NCBI GenBank assembly: GCA_003136315.1
Contig: PLDW01000409.1
Span: forward strand, 62,918-98,833
DNA from: Gemmataceae bacterium
Lineage (GTDB): Bacteria; Planctomycetota; Planctomycetia; Gemmatales; Gemmataceae
Length of the DNA: 35,916 nucleotides
Direction of reading: 5' to 3'
A program made the translations under genes and the position numbers. The notes under the pieces were generated by a model. It saw only the letters and a list, made by a program, of their open reading frames with translations, did no database searches and was not told the DNA's origin. Shown here one piece after another: positions 23,293-32,052 of the stretch (its first letter is position 1; each line of letters starts with the position of its first letter).

Positions 23293-23382
23293 TTAAGTCG
23301 ACAAGAGCCCGTTTCCTGGGAACGGAAGCCAGATCGGCCGAGGCGATTGTTGAGGCTGGCTTCAAGGCGCGGTGTCTTCGAC

Positions 23383-23410
23383 TTTAAACTTTCAACTCGA
23401 AACTTTAAAC
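23383..23410 (+). repeat. Degenerate heptad array TTTAAAC
   Basis: Four heptads in the opposite orientation: TTTAAAC, TTTCAAC, TCGAAAC, TTTAAAC. With the array at 23253-23292 it flanks about 90 bases and could pair with it to form a long hairpin in the gap between the CcoP-like gene stop (23483) and the prenyltransferase-repeat gene. The two might be one element whose ends are heptads. Confidence 0.7.
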
Positions 23411-23482
23411 CCCCATGATACCTGGCGTCAGCTCTGGCGCCAACACGCTCTCGGCTCGCGAGTGCCTGATCCCACCGGCCCA

Positions 23483-24373
23483 TCACTTCTTTGGGGGTGG
23501 GGGCAAGTCGGAGTAATCGAGGGGGATCTTCTTCAACTCTGCCTCGACCATTGGCTCGCGTTTCCCAACTTTTTCGCGAGCCGACTTCACAACCGCGGTG
23601 CTCACCCCGGGGTTCGCATCGTCTGGATCGGCCTTGTTTCCCCAGGAGTTCCGGACATGGGTCAGCACCGCAGCGATCTCGTAATCCTTCATCGCTCCGC
23701 CCTGCGCTGGCATTGCCTCCCGGCCGTATACCCGCCCCCGGACCGTCACCGATTGGTGCAGGCCGTACAGCAGGATGCGGGCGAGCCGGGCGGGTGATGC
23801 CTCCGTGCCGGAAACCCATTCGGATCGATTCAGTGGGGGATAATCCTTGCTCGCGTCCCCCTCTCCGTCGGTCTTGTGGCAGGCGAGGCAGACGCGCTGG
23901 TAGCGGTCGGCCCCGATCACCATCAACTCGGCTACAGTCTTCGGCTCAGGGTCGGGGGCCGTGGCACCCGGATCGACCCGGAGTCCAGCGTAGCGGAACT
24001 CGCCAGTGTCGTAGACATCGCGGCGGAAGTCGGCCGAGTTCGCTCCGATGTAGTACCCGCCCCACATCAGGAGTCCACCGAATACGGCTATCACCCACAT
24101 CGGAACCGGCTCGAACCCGTCCCGGGGTTCGGCCTGTTCTCGCATGAAGATGTCGTGCATCGCCTGGACGGTGTCTTGGCCGCCAGATGTCGTATCCGGC
24201 TCATCCGCGTCCGGGGTGCCTGGCTCTCCGCGAGCCGAGAGCATGACCGGGTCGTTCATGACTTCCATGTGGGACCGGTGCAGCCCGAGCACGGAGTCTG
24301 ACCCGCCCGGCCCTGGGACATCGGAATCGGGGAGGTCCTTGGTTCGATGGGGTTCGGGGTTCGAGGTACTCAT
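23483..24373 (-). CDS. Single-haem CcoP-like cytochrome c subunit of the cbb3-type oxidase
   Basis: A 296-residue membrane-anchored cytochrome c, likely the CcoP-like electron-entry subunit. A Pro/Asp-rich cytosolic-side N terminus (residues 1-90) is followed by one membrane helix, PMWVIAVFGGLLMWGGYYIG (about 91-110), then a soluble domain with one haem c site, CLACH (Cys162-His166), and MPAQGG with Met221 as the probable distal ligand. Usual CcoP has two haem sites; here only one CxxCH is seen, and the N-terminal soluble part is longer than normal. It overlaps the ccoO gene by four bases (ATGA), so it is translationally coupled as the last subunit gene of the oxidase. It may take electrons from ActE or a soluble cytochrome. 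Confidence 0.88.
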   Translation of the reverse strand: MSTSNPEPHRTKDLPDSDVPGPGGSDSVLGLHRSHMEVMNDPVMLSARGEPGTPDADEPDTTSGGQDTVQAMHDIFMREQAEPRDGFEPVPMWVIAVFGGLLMWGGYYIGANSADFRRDVYDTGEFRYAGLRVDPGATAPDPEPKTVAELMVIGADRYQRVCLACHKTDGEGDASKDYPPLNRSEWVSGTEASPARLARILLYGLHQSVTVRGRVYGREAMPAQGGAMKDYEIAAVLTHVRNSWGNKADPDDANPGVSTAVVKSAREKVGKREPMVEAELKKIPLDYSDLPPPPKK

Positions 24374-25185
24374 TCCTTGACCTCCGGCAGTGGGGTCTCG
24401 GCTTTACGCAGTTCCAGGAGATACGCGACCAGAGATTCGGCTTCCGGGGTCGGGATGACCTGGTAGTCCTCCTCGTCGGTCGTGAGCCAGAACGCGAGCA
24501 ATTCGGCCTTCCCCGCAGCCGTGGTCAGGTTAAACGGGTTGGGAGTCGCAGCCTGGGATACGTCTGGGAGTGTGGACACCCGTCGGGCAAGAATGGCTGC
24601 CCATTCGGCGTCGGTCGGTCGCCACCGGTAGCCGGGATTGACGGTCCACTCGCGGCCGAGCTTCAGGGCCTTATCCGACTTTTGTCCCCCAACCACCTTC
24701 TCCCGAGTGTAGAGGAATGCGAACGACGGCATGGTACTCCAGCCATTGATCGCCCGGGGGTTGAGAAGGTGCGGGTGGTGCCACGCCTCGGCATAGCGGG
24801 TGCCGACGTTGGCCAGGTCCGGCCCGGTCCGCATTGTCCCGAGCATGGTCGGGCGATCATAAATGTAGTCACGGGACACGGTCCGGCGAGTGCCCCACCC
24901 GCGGCGAATGTCGGCCCCGGTCTTCATCTGCCCGTCTTCCCACCAGTTCCCGAACTTGGCGCTGCGAACCTGTTGCGTGTGGCAATAGAGGCAGCCGTTC
25001 GCCTGGTACACCTTCACCCCGGCGAGGGCCGCTCCACCCAGCGGACGGGGATAGAGGTCGTCGCCGGGGGTCTTGGCGTAGGGCTGCTCGTTCTGCATCT
25101 GCCAGTACGGGTACAGGATCAGCCCGAGCCAGCTTGACGAGAAGGTCAGCAAAGCGCCAACAAAGATCACCATTCCGCGGTCCAT
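24370..25185 (-). CDS. ccoO: cbb3-type cytochrome c oxidase subunit II (CcoO)
   Basis: A 271-residue membrane-anchored monohaem cytochrome c. It has one N-terminal helix (MVIFVGALLTFSSSWLGLILYPY, residues 5-27), then the family-defining CLYCHTQQVRS with haem site Cys65-His69. Further on are DIRRGWGTRRTVSRDYIYDRPTMLGTMRTGPDL (about 92-124), and HPHLLNPRAINGWSTMPSF with the probable distal Met near residue 148; these are the typical CcoO stretches. The length is close to the family (about 200-240), with a longer middle. ATG 25185 has GGGGGAG a few bases upstream; a GTG at 25221 would extend it by 12 residues but lacks a ribosome site. It transfers electrons from the CcoP-like subunit to CcoN. 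It lies 19 bases behind ccoN. Confidence 0.93.
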   Translation of the reverse strand: MDRGMVIFVGALLTFSSSWLGLILYPYWQMQNEQPYAKTPGDDLYPRPLGGAALAGVKVYQANGCLYCHTQQVRSAKFGNWWEDGQMKTGADIRRGWGTRRTVSRDYIYDRPTMLGTMRTGPDLANVGTRYAEAWHHPHLLNPRAINGWSTMPSFAFLYTREKVVGGQKSDKALKLGREWTVNPGYRWRPTDAEWAAILARRVSTLPDVSQAATPNPFNLTTAAGKAELLAFWLTTDEEDYQVIPTPEAESLVAYLLELRKAETPLPEVKE

Positions 25186-25204
25186 GTCCGCTCCCCCCAG
25201 AGCG

Positions 25205-26671
25205 TCAGCCCTGGACATCACCCGCGTTCGGGGCTGGTTCGACGAAATAGGTCGGACCGCCGGATCGCTGCCGGCCCCACCCCATTAGATTCGCCACCAG
25301 TAGGAGTGCAAACGCCAGATGCCCAAGGCCGATCAGGCCCCCGGCAAGCGACCGGGCGAACAGGAAACGGAGGAGATACTCGATGATATTCGGCATCGGG
25401 ATATTGGGGTTGTTCAGCATCCGCCCCTGCCACCATCCGCCGATCGACAGGCTGACGAAATAGATCGTGATGCCGATCGCGTCGCACCAGAAGTGGACGC
25501 GGATCAGGGTTGGGCTGGCCCACTCTCGACCCGTTAATCGGGGGACCATGTAATAGAAGAGCCCGAACATGGTCATGGTGAAGAACCCATACATTCCGAG
25601 GTGCGCGTGGGCGACCGTGTAGTGGGTGAAGTGGGCGACCTCGCTGAAGTCTTTCAGGGCCTCGATCGACCCCTGAAAGCTGACTGCTGTGTAGGAGATT
25701 GCCCCGAACACCGTGAACCGCAGCGCGGGACTGTACTTCAACCGCTGGAAACTCCCGAGCATGGTCATGTGATGGTTGATAGCAACCGCGATCACCGGTA
25801 TGAACATCATCATGCTCCCGACCGTGCTGGCCGTGGCTAACCACGCAGGGATCGGCCCACCGATCAGGTGGTGCATCCCGGCCCACGAGTAGAACAGTGC
25901 CAGGGACCAGAACCCGATAATACTCAGGTAATAACTGTGGACTGGGCGACCGATGACCTTTGGGATAATATAGTACGTCGTCCCGACTGCGATGGGGGTC
26001 AGCCACAGGCCGAGGTAGTTGTGTCCGAACCACCAGTTCACGACCGGCTGGATCACTCCGGTTGCGGGCATCCAGAAGATCATCAGCACCGCGACCGTGT
26101 ATAGCCACGGGAACCAGAACACCGCGGCCAAGATATACCACTGGGTAACGTAGACATGCAACTCGCGGCGGCGGCGGAAGGTAGCGACCGTCCACGCCGA
26201 GACGATCCCGACTCCCGTGATAAAGAAAGGCGGGACGTAGGAGGGAGCATCAAGCCACTCGACCGACTGAGCATCCCCGCTCAAGATCCCGACCACATCC
26301 GCAATCATCCCAATGTTCCACATCGTGCCGGCGAACACGAGCAGAGTCGGGTAGATCAGGGCGACTCGTGAGAGGCGGCACATCAGCCAAATCGCGGCAG
26401 CCATCACCATCATCGCCGACCAACCGACCCCGACGGCCTGGAGGTGGGCCATCCGCACCCGCCCGAAGGTGAGTTCCGGACTGCCTGTCAGAAAGTACGG
26501 GCTGTGCAACTTGATCGAGGCGATGATCCCCAGGACCGTCCCGACCAAAAGCCAGAAGGCGGCACTCGTGGCGAAATAGAGCACCGGAACCCGGCAGGAG
26601 GCGTCGATCTCTCGTCGCTCAAGAGCGGACCGTTCCCGGTCGGTCTGCGTCAACGGGGTGGTGGTGGCCAT
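25205..26671 (-). CDS. ccoN: cbb3-type cytochrome c oxidase subunit I (CcoN)
   Basis: A 488-residue haem-copper oxidase catalytic subunit with about 12 membrane helices. Conserved residues visible: RMAHLQAVGVGWSAMMVMA (low-spin haem His near 75), WWFGHNYLGLWLTP (CuB His), ALFYSWAGMHHLIGGP (Tyr that in cbb3 oxidases is cross-linked to the CuB His, and the paired CuB His-His), and HFTHYTVAHAHLGMYGFF (haem ligands). These are the C-family (cbb3) patterns. It reduces oxygen to water and pumps protons across the cytoplasmic membrane. It is preceded by a CcoS-like gene (27 bases) and followed by ccoO. cbb3 oxidases usually have high oxygen affinity; whether this one serves low oxygen is not shown. 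Confidence 0.96.
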   Translation of the reverse strand: MATTTPLTQTDRERSALERREIDASCRVPVLYFATSAAFWLLVGTVLGIIASIKLHSPYFLTGSPELTFGRVRMAHLQAVGVGWSAMMVMAAAIWLMCRLSRVALIYPTLLVFAGTMWNIGMIADVVGILSGDAQSVEWLDAPSYVPPFFITGVGIVSAWTVATFRRRRELHVYVTQWYILAAVFWFPWLYTVAVLMIFWMPATGVIQPVVNWWFGHNYLGLWLTPIAVGTTYYIIPKVIGRPVHSYYLSIIGFWSLALFYSWAGMHHLIGGPIPAWLATASTVGSMMMFIPVIAVAINHHMTMLGSFQRLKYSPALRFTVFGAISYTAVSFQGSIEALKDFSEVAHFTHYTVAHAHLGMYGFFTMTMFGLFYYMVPRLTGREWASPTLIRVHFWCDAIGITIYFVSLSIGGWWQGRMLNNPNIPMPNIIEYLLRFLFARSLAGGLIGLGHLAFALLLVANLMGWGRQRSGGPTYFVEPAPNAGDVQG

Positions 26672-26698
26672 TTCAGATCGGTCTCCGGCCAGTACGGA

Positions 26699-26935
26699 TC
26701 ACGGATCACAGGAGTCGCTTACGACCCTCGGGAATTCATCGGTCGTCTCGCCGATGGGCTCGTCCGGACCAAAGATCGACTGCGCTCCCTGCTGGAAGTT
26801 TTCGAACTGACGGTGGCGGAATGCCCACCCCATCGCCAGAACAGCGGCACCACCGAACATCACGACCGAGCCAATGATTGTGGCCAGGATCATGAAATCA
26901 GCGGAGTTACGATTGATAAACTCAGTCGTGTTCAC
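26699..26935 (-). CDS. CcoS/FixS-like small membrane protein
   Basis: A 78-residue protein with one membrane helix (ILATIIGSVVMFGGAAVLAMGWAF, about 16-39) followed by RHRQFENFQQGAQSIFGPDEP. The latter matches the WAxxxxQFxDLxxPAxxIL stretch after the helix in CcoS/FixS, a factor for maturation of cbb3 oxidases. Its position directly before ccoN fits. The match is partial and CcoQ-like subunits are also short and helical, so I do not give a symbol. The start is GTG, with the strong site AAGGAG a few bases upstream, one of the better ribosome sites in the operon. The stop is 27 bases before ccoN. Confidence 0.7.
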   Translation of the reverse strand: MNTTEFINRNSADFMILATIIGSVVMFGGAAVLAMGWAFRHRQFENFQQGAQSIFGPDEPIGETTDEFPRVVSDSCDP

Positions 26936-26974
26936 GCTCGCTCCTTCAGGTCTGTGGCCGCGTAACAGACGCTC

Positions 26975-27325
26975 TCACTTTTTTTCCGGTGCCGTTGGTG
27001 CTGCAATCGGTTCAATGGGGAACGGCAGCCGGCCGTAGCGATTTTTGTCGTCCTTTGACTTCTCGGTGTGAGCCAACACCTCGGCAGTCGCCTTGCCGAC
27101 GGATAATTTCACCGTCGAGTCAGTCCCGTCGAGGACAGCTTGGTTCCGGGCCTGGACTTCCTTCAGTTTGGCACCTGGATCGGCCTTCGTCTCGATTCGC
27201 GCATCGCCGAGGTAATTTGGCGAGTAATACGCGACCAGCACAAGACCGACAAACAGGAAAAGCCCCAGAAGCGTGGCCACTGCGGTGGCGTAGGGAAAAC
27301 CTTTTGGTGAGTCGGTGTCTGACAT
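26975..27325 (-). CDS. Small single-span membrane protein of the respiratory operon
   Basis: A 116-residue protein of unknown family. It has a short cytosolic start (MSDTDSPKGFPY), one membrane helix (ATAVATLLGLFLFVGLVLVAYY, about 13-34), then a charged, Lys/Glu-rich outer domain (EVQARNQAVLDGTDSTVKLSVGKATAEVLAHTE) and a C-terminal Pro/Ala tail. It has no haem or metal site. Placed between actF and the CcoS-like gene, it may be an accessory subunit or an assembly factor that links the two complexes; that is inference. The ATG has no ribosome site; a GTGTTTC heptad array is directly upstream, and 27326-27431 separates it from actF. Confidence 0.7.
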   Translation of the reverse strand: MSDTDSPKGFPYATAVATLLGLFLFVGLVLVAYYSPNYLGDARIETKADPGAKLKEVQARNQAVLDGTDSTVKLSVGKATAEVLAHTEKSKDDKNRYGRLPFPIEPIAAPTAPEKK

Positions 27326-27326
27326 G

Positions 27327-27356
27327 GTGTTTTAGTGTTTCGTGTTTCGTGTTTCG
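27327..27356 (-). repeat. Heptad tandem array GTGTTTC (x3 plus partial)
   Basis: Three exact GTGTTTC units (27335-27355) follow an imperfect one (GTGTTTT, 27327-27333, plus A). They sit within about five bases of the ATG complement (27323-27325) of the 116-residue membrane protein gene, so the coding-strand leader reads CGAAACACGAAACACG..ACACC before ATG, with no Shine-Dalgarno. The same ACACCATG junction is seen at the prenyltransferase-repeat gene. Confidence 0.8.
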
Positions 27357-27431
27357 TAGATAGCACTCCACCTGCCGTCTGTGACTATTCGGCCCTCTTG
27401 AACTCCAAACGGGTGGCCGAAGCTCAACGAG

Positions 27432-28715
27432 CTATGGTGTTTCATTCTCATATCCAATCGTTTCGTTGAGCCGGGCGTCCCGAATCGGGATCAGGGGAGA
27501 CCGCTGGAACCCGCGGAGAGCCGACAGAAGAACCATCGTGGACATGAACACTGGAGCGGCCACATCGAGCAGGCGGAGGTGGATCGTACCCTGATGCAAG
27601 ACGGGCAGGATCTGCCAGTACAAATCAAACGCATGGGTCAGGAGGATCCACCCGGCCGCCACGGCCAGCATTACCGGGTTCCGCTTGTTTGCGCGGGGGA
27701 GAAGCAAGAAAAACGGGACGACAAAGTACAGAATCGGGAGGAGGATTGAAGCGTTATACCAGCCCCCGTTCCTTCGCAGAAGGTAGAACTGCGTCTCCTC
27801 CGGCATGTTCCCGTACCAGATCAAGAAGTACTGGCTAAAGGCGATATACGCCCAGAACACCGTGAATCCAAACATCAGTTTGGCCACGTCGTGGAGGTGC
27901 TCGATCGTGATCGTGTTTCGCAAGTAACCAGCGTACCGAAGGATCAGCACAAGAAGAACGCCTGTCGAGAGCGACCCGCGCAACGCACCCGCCCAGAAGT
28001 ACACCCCGTAAATCGTGCTAAACCACGAATACTGGAGGCTCATCAACACATCAAAGCTGAAGAACGTGGCTGTCAGCCCGAGCAGGAGGACTCCGGATGG
28101 TGCCCACTGCTGCATCTTTCGCGTCAATGCGGCTCCACCGACGGCATCTTGCTGAAGCGACCACCGCCGCATTGCAGTGGCGTAGCCGACCCAGACACCA
28201 AAGTAGATCCCCAGGCGGAAGAGGAAGAATGGAATGCTGAAATACAAATGCTTGACCTGCCACTGATGATGTTCGTGGCTACCAAACGCTGGCTCGGGTT
28301 GGGAGATGAGATCATACCATTGATGCAGATTCCCGGAGTAGATCCCAAGCACCAGCGGCAGGAACAGCAGAGCCAGTGGGCCGATCGCCCGCGTGACGTT
28401 TTCGTACACTCGCCGCAGTCCGACCGACCAGCCCGCGTCGGCGACATGGTGGATCAGAATCCAGAACAGGGAACCGAGGCAGATGTCGAGGGCGAACACG
28501 TATCCGAAGAGATACGAATGGAAGAACTGCCGACGGGTAGTCTCCCCAACGGCCCCAACGAGGAGGATGACACCTGTTACTCCCAGGATCAGCAAAAGTG
28601 TACGGAATGCCCCGGCCGTACGGTCGCCAAGGGGCGCGACATCGTCCGGGAGCCCCGGCGGCAGGGTGAAGGCCTGGTCGGTGTCGATCCCGTTGGTGAT
28701 GGTTGCGGTGCTCAT
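27432..28715 (-). CDS. actF: Alternative complex III subunit ActF
   Basis: A 427-residue polytopic membrane protein of the ActF group (NrfD/PsrC-related), a quinol-oxidising or structural subunit of alternative complex III. About ten helices are visible: TLLILGVTGVILLVGAVGE, FHSYLFGYVFALDICLGSLFWIL, IGPLALLFLPLVLGIYSG, FLFRLGIYFGVWVGYAT, GVLLLGLTATFFSFDVLMSL and others. The conserved GYVFALDICLGSLFWILIHHVADAGWS and WYGNMPEETQFY are typical of ActF proteins. The ATG at 28715 (MSTATITNG) is chosen because the upstream in-frame start at 28772 adds a polar, unconserved stretch and lies right against the actE stop. The gap to actE is 58 bases. It works with ActC to take electrons from menaquinol or ubiquinol. 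Confidence 0.92.
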   Translation of the reverse strand: MSTATITNGIDTDQAFTLPPGLPDDVAPLGDRTAGAFRTLLLILGVTGVILLVGAVGETTRRQFFHSYLFGYVFALDICLGSLFWILIHHVADAGWSVGLRRVYENVTRAIGPLALLFLPLVLGIYSGNLHQWYDLISQPEPAFGSHEHHQWQVKHLYFSIPFFLFRLGIYFGVWVGYATAMRRWSLQQDAVGGAALTRKMQQWAPSGVLLLGLTATFFSFDVLMSLQYSWFSTIYGVYFWAGALRGSLSTGVLLVLILRYAGYLRNTITIEHLHDVAKLMFGFTVFWAYIAFSQYFLIWYGNMPEETQFYLLRRNGGWYNASILLPILYFVVPFFLLLPRANKRNPVMLAVAAGWILLTHAFDLYWQILPVLHQGTIHLRLLDVAAPVFMSTMVLLSALRGFQRSPLIPIRDARLNETIGYENETP

Positions 28716-28773
28716 CAAATCGCCGTTGGCCTTGTCTTCGGTATGTCGTCCGCTCGCTGGACGCGAGACCACA

Positions 28774-29652
28774 CTACTTTTTGTCCACCATGCCCACCGG
28801 AGCGCGGGCGTACTGTAAGACCCGGAGGTAGGCGACGATGGCCCACCGGTCCTGCACTTTTACCTGATGCCCGTACCCTGGCATCGACCCCTTCCCATTT
28901 GTGATCGTGTGGAACAACTGCCCGTCCGGCAGGGACTGGTAGGTGGCCCCGGTCACATCCGCCGGGGCGACTGAAAGCCCATACGCGCCGACAATCCCGT
29001 AGGCATCAGTCCCCGCACCGCCCTTCCCACTCGTGCCGTGACAGGCTGCGCAGTGGACGTTGAACTGCTGCCGGCCATGTTGGAGCATCGGTCCCCACCC
29101 GCCAGCCGTGGAGACCGCCGCGTCTGGCACCCGTGCGACAAAATACCCCTCGGTGATTTGCCCCGCCTTCCACTCCGGGGGCTTGGGGACCGACACCCCG
29201 TCCTTCGTCTCTTTGGCGGTCGGGTTGGCGATCCCCAGATAATATCGCTGGTCAGCCTTCAGGAAATCGGCTGTCGGGCCAGGATGGTATCCGGCATCGG
29301 CGAAGTAATCGGTCCCATCGAACGGGATGGTGTTCTCGACCGGTAGCCGCATCGCCCGACCATCGGCGAACAACTTGCTCTCACCCTGAGCGGAATACCT
29401 CGGCTGATATTTCATGTCGAGGAAGAAGTGCCACGGCCGGGAACCGCTCGCCTGGCCGCGGAACCCGAGTGCGGCCACGACCAGTCCGAAACAGACGAAC
29501 AGGGCGGTGAGCATGGACAGGTACGAGAAGCCCCGGCCCCTCTTTCCGCGGACGCTGGAGAGGAACAGGGTGGCAACGACGAGCAACACCCCTGTGCCGA
29601 GGATGAGCCCGATCACCCAGTTCATGAAGACGTTCGTGTCGACGGAATACAT
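28774..29652 (-). CDS. actE: Alternative complex III subunit ActE (monohaem cytochrome c)
   Basis: A 292-residue membrane-anchored cytochrome c. It has two N-terminal helices, WVIGLILGTGVLLVVATLFL (about 12-31) and YLSMLTALFVCFGLVVAALGF (about 44-64), then the ActE-specific stretch FFLDMKYQPRYSAQGESKLFADGRAMRLPVENT (about 76-108). The haem site is CAACH (Cys201-His205) and GSMPGYGH supplies the distal Met257. It carries electrons from the ActB iron-sulfur/haem subunits to the terminal oxidase. The ATG has AGGTGA upstream. The 275-base gap above it, between actCD and actE, is filled with hairpin repeats. The length agrees with ACIII ActE proteins (usually about 200-300). Confidence 0.93.
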   Translation of the reverse strand: MYSVDTNVFMNWVIGLILGTGVLLVVATLFLSSVRGKRGRGFSYLSMLTALFVCFGLVVAALGFRGQASGSRPWHFFLDMKYQPRYSAQGESKLFADGRAMRLPVENTIPFDGTDYFADAGYHPGPTADFLKADQRYYLGIANPTAKETKDGVSVPKPPEWKAGQITEGYFVARVPDAAVSTAGGWGPMLQHGRQQFNVHCAACHGTSGKGGAGTDAYGIVGAYGLSVAPADVTGATYQSLPDGQLFHTITNGKGSMPGYGHQVKVQDRWAIVAYLRVLQYARAPVGMVDKK

Positions 29653-29728
29653 GGATCACCTGATCGCAGTTGTCACTTTATCATGCGGATGGTATCGAAC
29701 CCTCCAACCCGCTGGGAAGAAACCTATC

Positions 29729-29826
29729 TAACCGCTTCGCGGTAAAAACGCTGGTGGGGGCAACTGTATACCCAGGGTGCGCGAAGCGCGACCCTGGGCT
29801 TTGTTCTGTAACCTCTTCGAGGTAAA
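29729..29826. repeat. Compound hairpin repeat in the actCD-actE gap
   Basis: Two near-identical small hairpins, TAACCGCTTCGCGGTAAA (29729-29746) and TAACCTCTTCGAGGTAAA (29809-29826), lie 80 bases apart in the same orientation, and between them is a larger stem CCCAGGGTGCGC / GCGCGACCCTGGG (29771-29798). The same CCCAGGG...CCCTGGG core appears at 12439 and 35795. It lies in an operon gap, so the mRNA would carry it. I saw nothing else in 29653-29927; a small open frame there appears to be repeat-derived. Confidence 0.75.
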
Positions 29827-29927
29827 GACAACCAACGGATTCACCTTCACTCGGGTCTCACAGGTTTTTTCTCGCGATTTGGGCGCACTGGGTAGATCGC
29901 GCCCTTCCAACTGGCTACTCCCAATCA

Positions 29928-32024
29928 CTAGCCTTCAACGACTGCAACGTGCTTCCCACCAAGCGACTCCAGGAATCCCCGGGTGCGGTCTGGATCGAAC
30001 TGCGGATCGGCAGCCTCGACAGTCAGGAGGAACCCGCCGAGCGAGGACCGTCGGAATGTCGGGTGGTGATCAACCGGATGGAACAGCCTGGGCAGTCCAC
30101 ACAGCCCGATCAGGCTGAACAGGGTAAAAAACGCGGCAAACAGGACGGTGAGTTCAAAGAAAATCGGGACGAATGCTTCCCAGCTCCGGAATTCTTTCCC
30201 ACCGACGATAATTGGGTAGTAATACGCGCTGAGGTAAAACTGCATGGTCGCAGCCACCGCCAGCCCGGTCAACCCACCAGCCAAGGTGAAGAGTGGCAAC
30301 CGACTGCGGCTCCGGCCGATGGCCGTGATCATCCCGTGGACTGGGTAGGGGGTCCAGGCATCGAGTCGCTGGTACCCCGCCTCACGTGTCCGGCGGGCGG
30401 CCACGAGGAGGTCGTGCGGGTTGGCGAACTCGGCGATTGCCCCCCACGGCTTCCCCGTCCCCCCCGGCGCAGCGAGGAAACTCGGCACGGGCTCGGGCGA
30501 CTCCGGCACCTCTGTCCGGGCTGGCCGGGGTGCGCCGAACGCTGCGGCCCTTTCATGGTCGGCGGTCGGGTACTGGCCGTTGACCTTGAGGTATTCTGAC
30601 TCCATGAATGGGTCGGGGTTGGCGGCCGGGAGCACTCCTTTCACCTCGGCGATGGCAATCATCGGCAGAAATCGCACGAAGAGGAGCGTCAAGGTGAAGA
30701 ACAGGCCGAAGTCGCCGACCATCTGAAGCCAGTCGACCCAGGTCGGGTAGAACTGGCCCCACGATCCGGGCAGGAAATCGTGACTCGTCGACTGGACGAT
30801 AATCACAAACCGTTCGTACCACATCCCAACGTTCACGCACGTCACGACGAGCAGCACGAACCACGGGGTCTGCCGGCACCACCGTATCCAGAACACCTGC
30901 GGGATGATGAGATTGCAGGTCATCATCGTCCAGTAGGCCCAGGTGTAGTCACCGGTGAAGGCCCGATCCTGGAAGGTCTGCCACTCATACGGATTGCCGG
31001 AGTACCAGGCAATGAACAACTCCATGCAGTAGGCGTACCCGACAAGCGACCCGGTCGCGAGGATGAACTTACACATCACATCGATGTGCCTGATGGTGAC
31101 GAGATTGCTCAACCCGTACACTGCTCGCGCCGGGATCATGCACTGGAGGACCATTGCGAACCCACCGAAGATCGCTCCAGCCACGAAATACGGTGGGAAG
31201 ATCGTCGTGTGCCATCCGGGGATCACAGACGTGGCGAAGTCGAACGACACCACCGAGTGGACCGACAGAACCAGAGGAGTGCTCAGCCCGGCAAGCATCA
31301 GGTACGCAACCTCGTAGTGCCGCCAGTGGCGGGTACTGCCCCTCCATCCCAGCGCCAGGAAGCCGAAGATCACCTGTCGGGTTCGACTTCTGGCGCGGTC
31401 TCGCAGCGTGGCGAGGTCAGGGATCAACCCGACGTACCAGAAGATGAGCGAGACAGTGAAATACGTGCTGACCGCGAACAGATCCCAGAGGAGCGCAGAG
31501 CGGAAGTTCGGCCAGATGTGGTTCGCGTTCGGCAGCGGGAACATGAACCACGCATACCAGAACCGGCCGACGTGGATGCCCGGGTAGACCATCGCGCAAA
31601 TCACGGCGAAGATGGTCATCGCCTCGCTGAACCGATTAATGCTCGTCCGCCACTTCTGCCGGAACAAAAACAGGATCGCTGAAATGAGAGTTCCCGCATG
31701 CCCGATCCCGATCCAGAACACAAAGTTGGTGATGTCAAAGGCCCAGTTTACCGGGTTGTTCGATCCCCACACACCGACTCCGGTCGAGATCAAGTAACTC
31801 GCTGCCAACACCCCGCCGAGCAGGAGGGCGGAGGTGACAAGCAGGGCCGGCCACCACCAGTTCGGCTGAGGCTGTTCGGTAATCCCGGCGATCTGGTCGG
31901 AGAGTTGATCGAAGTCGGTCGGTCCCCACACGAGCGGAATGCGCGGCAGCGGATCGGCGAATCGGCCATGTGATGGCTCGTTCGCTCCGGCGACCTCGTG
32001 CGTTTCGTGGGCCTTCGCGGTCAT
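29928..32024 (-). CDS. Fused alternative complex III subunits ActC and ActD
   Basis: A 698-residue protein that joins two normally separate ACIII subunits. Residues 1-480 are ActC (NrfD-like): a cytosolic start, then about ten helices, with [34 protein letters not shown] (about 103-136), [22 protein letters not shown] and [14 protein letters not shown] Pro-rich linker (about 480-520) follows. Residues 523-698 are ActD (DUF3341): [35 protein letters not shown], then helices [21 protein letters not shown] and [18 protein letters not shown], ending with [11 protein letters not shown]. ActC is the quinol-side proton-translocating subunit; ActD is an anchoring subunit. ATG 32024 ([10 protein letters not shown]) is preferred over an upstream in-frame start at 32072, which would include repeat-derived residues. 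The repeat-filled gap above it separates it from actB. Confidence 0.9.
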   Translation of the reverse strand: MTAKAHETHEVAGANEPSHGRFADPLPRIPLVWGPTDFDQLSDQIAGITEQPQPNWWWPALLVTSALLLGGVLAASYLISTGVGVWGSNNPVNWAFDITNFVFWIGIGHAGTLISAILFLFRQKWRTSINRFSEAMTIFAVICAMVYPGIHVGRFWYAWFMFPLPNANHIWPNFRSALLWDLFAVSTYFTVSLIFWYVGLIPDLATLRDRARSRTRQVIFGFLALGWRGSTRHWRHYEVAYLMLAGLSTPLVLSVHSVVSFDFATSVIPGWHTTIFPPYFVAGAIFGGFAMVLQCMIPARAVYGLSNLVTIRHIDVMCKFILATGSLVGYAYCMELFIAWYSGNPYEWQTFQDRAFTGDYTWAYWTMMTCNLIIPQVFWIRWCRQTPWFVLLVVTCVNVGMWYERFVIIVQSTSHDFLPGSWGQFYPTWVDWLQMVGDFGLFFTLTLLFVRFLPMIAIAEVKGVLPAANPDPFMESEYLKVNGQYPTADHERAAAFGAPRPARTEVPESPEPVPSFLAAPGGTGKPWGAIAEFANPHDLLVAARRTREAGYQRLDAWTPYPVHGMITAIGRSRSRLPLFTLAGGLTGLAVAATMQFYLSAYYYPIIVGGKEFRSWEAFVPIFFELTVLFAAFFTLFSLIGLCGLPRLFHPVDHHPTFRRSSLGGFLLTVEAADPQFDPDRTRGFLESLGGKHVAVVEG

Positions 32025-32052
32025 TGAGCTTTCGCTTTCGCAAAACCAAACC

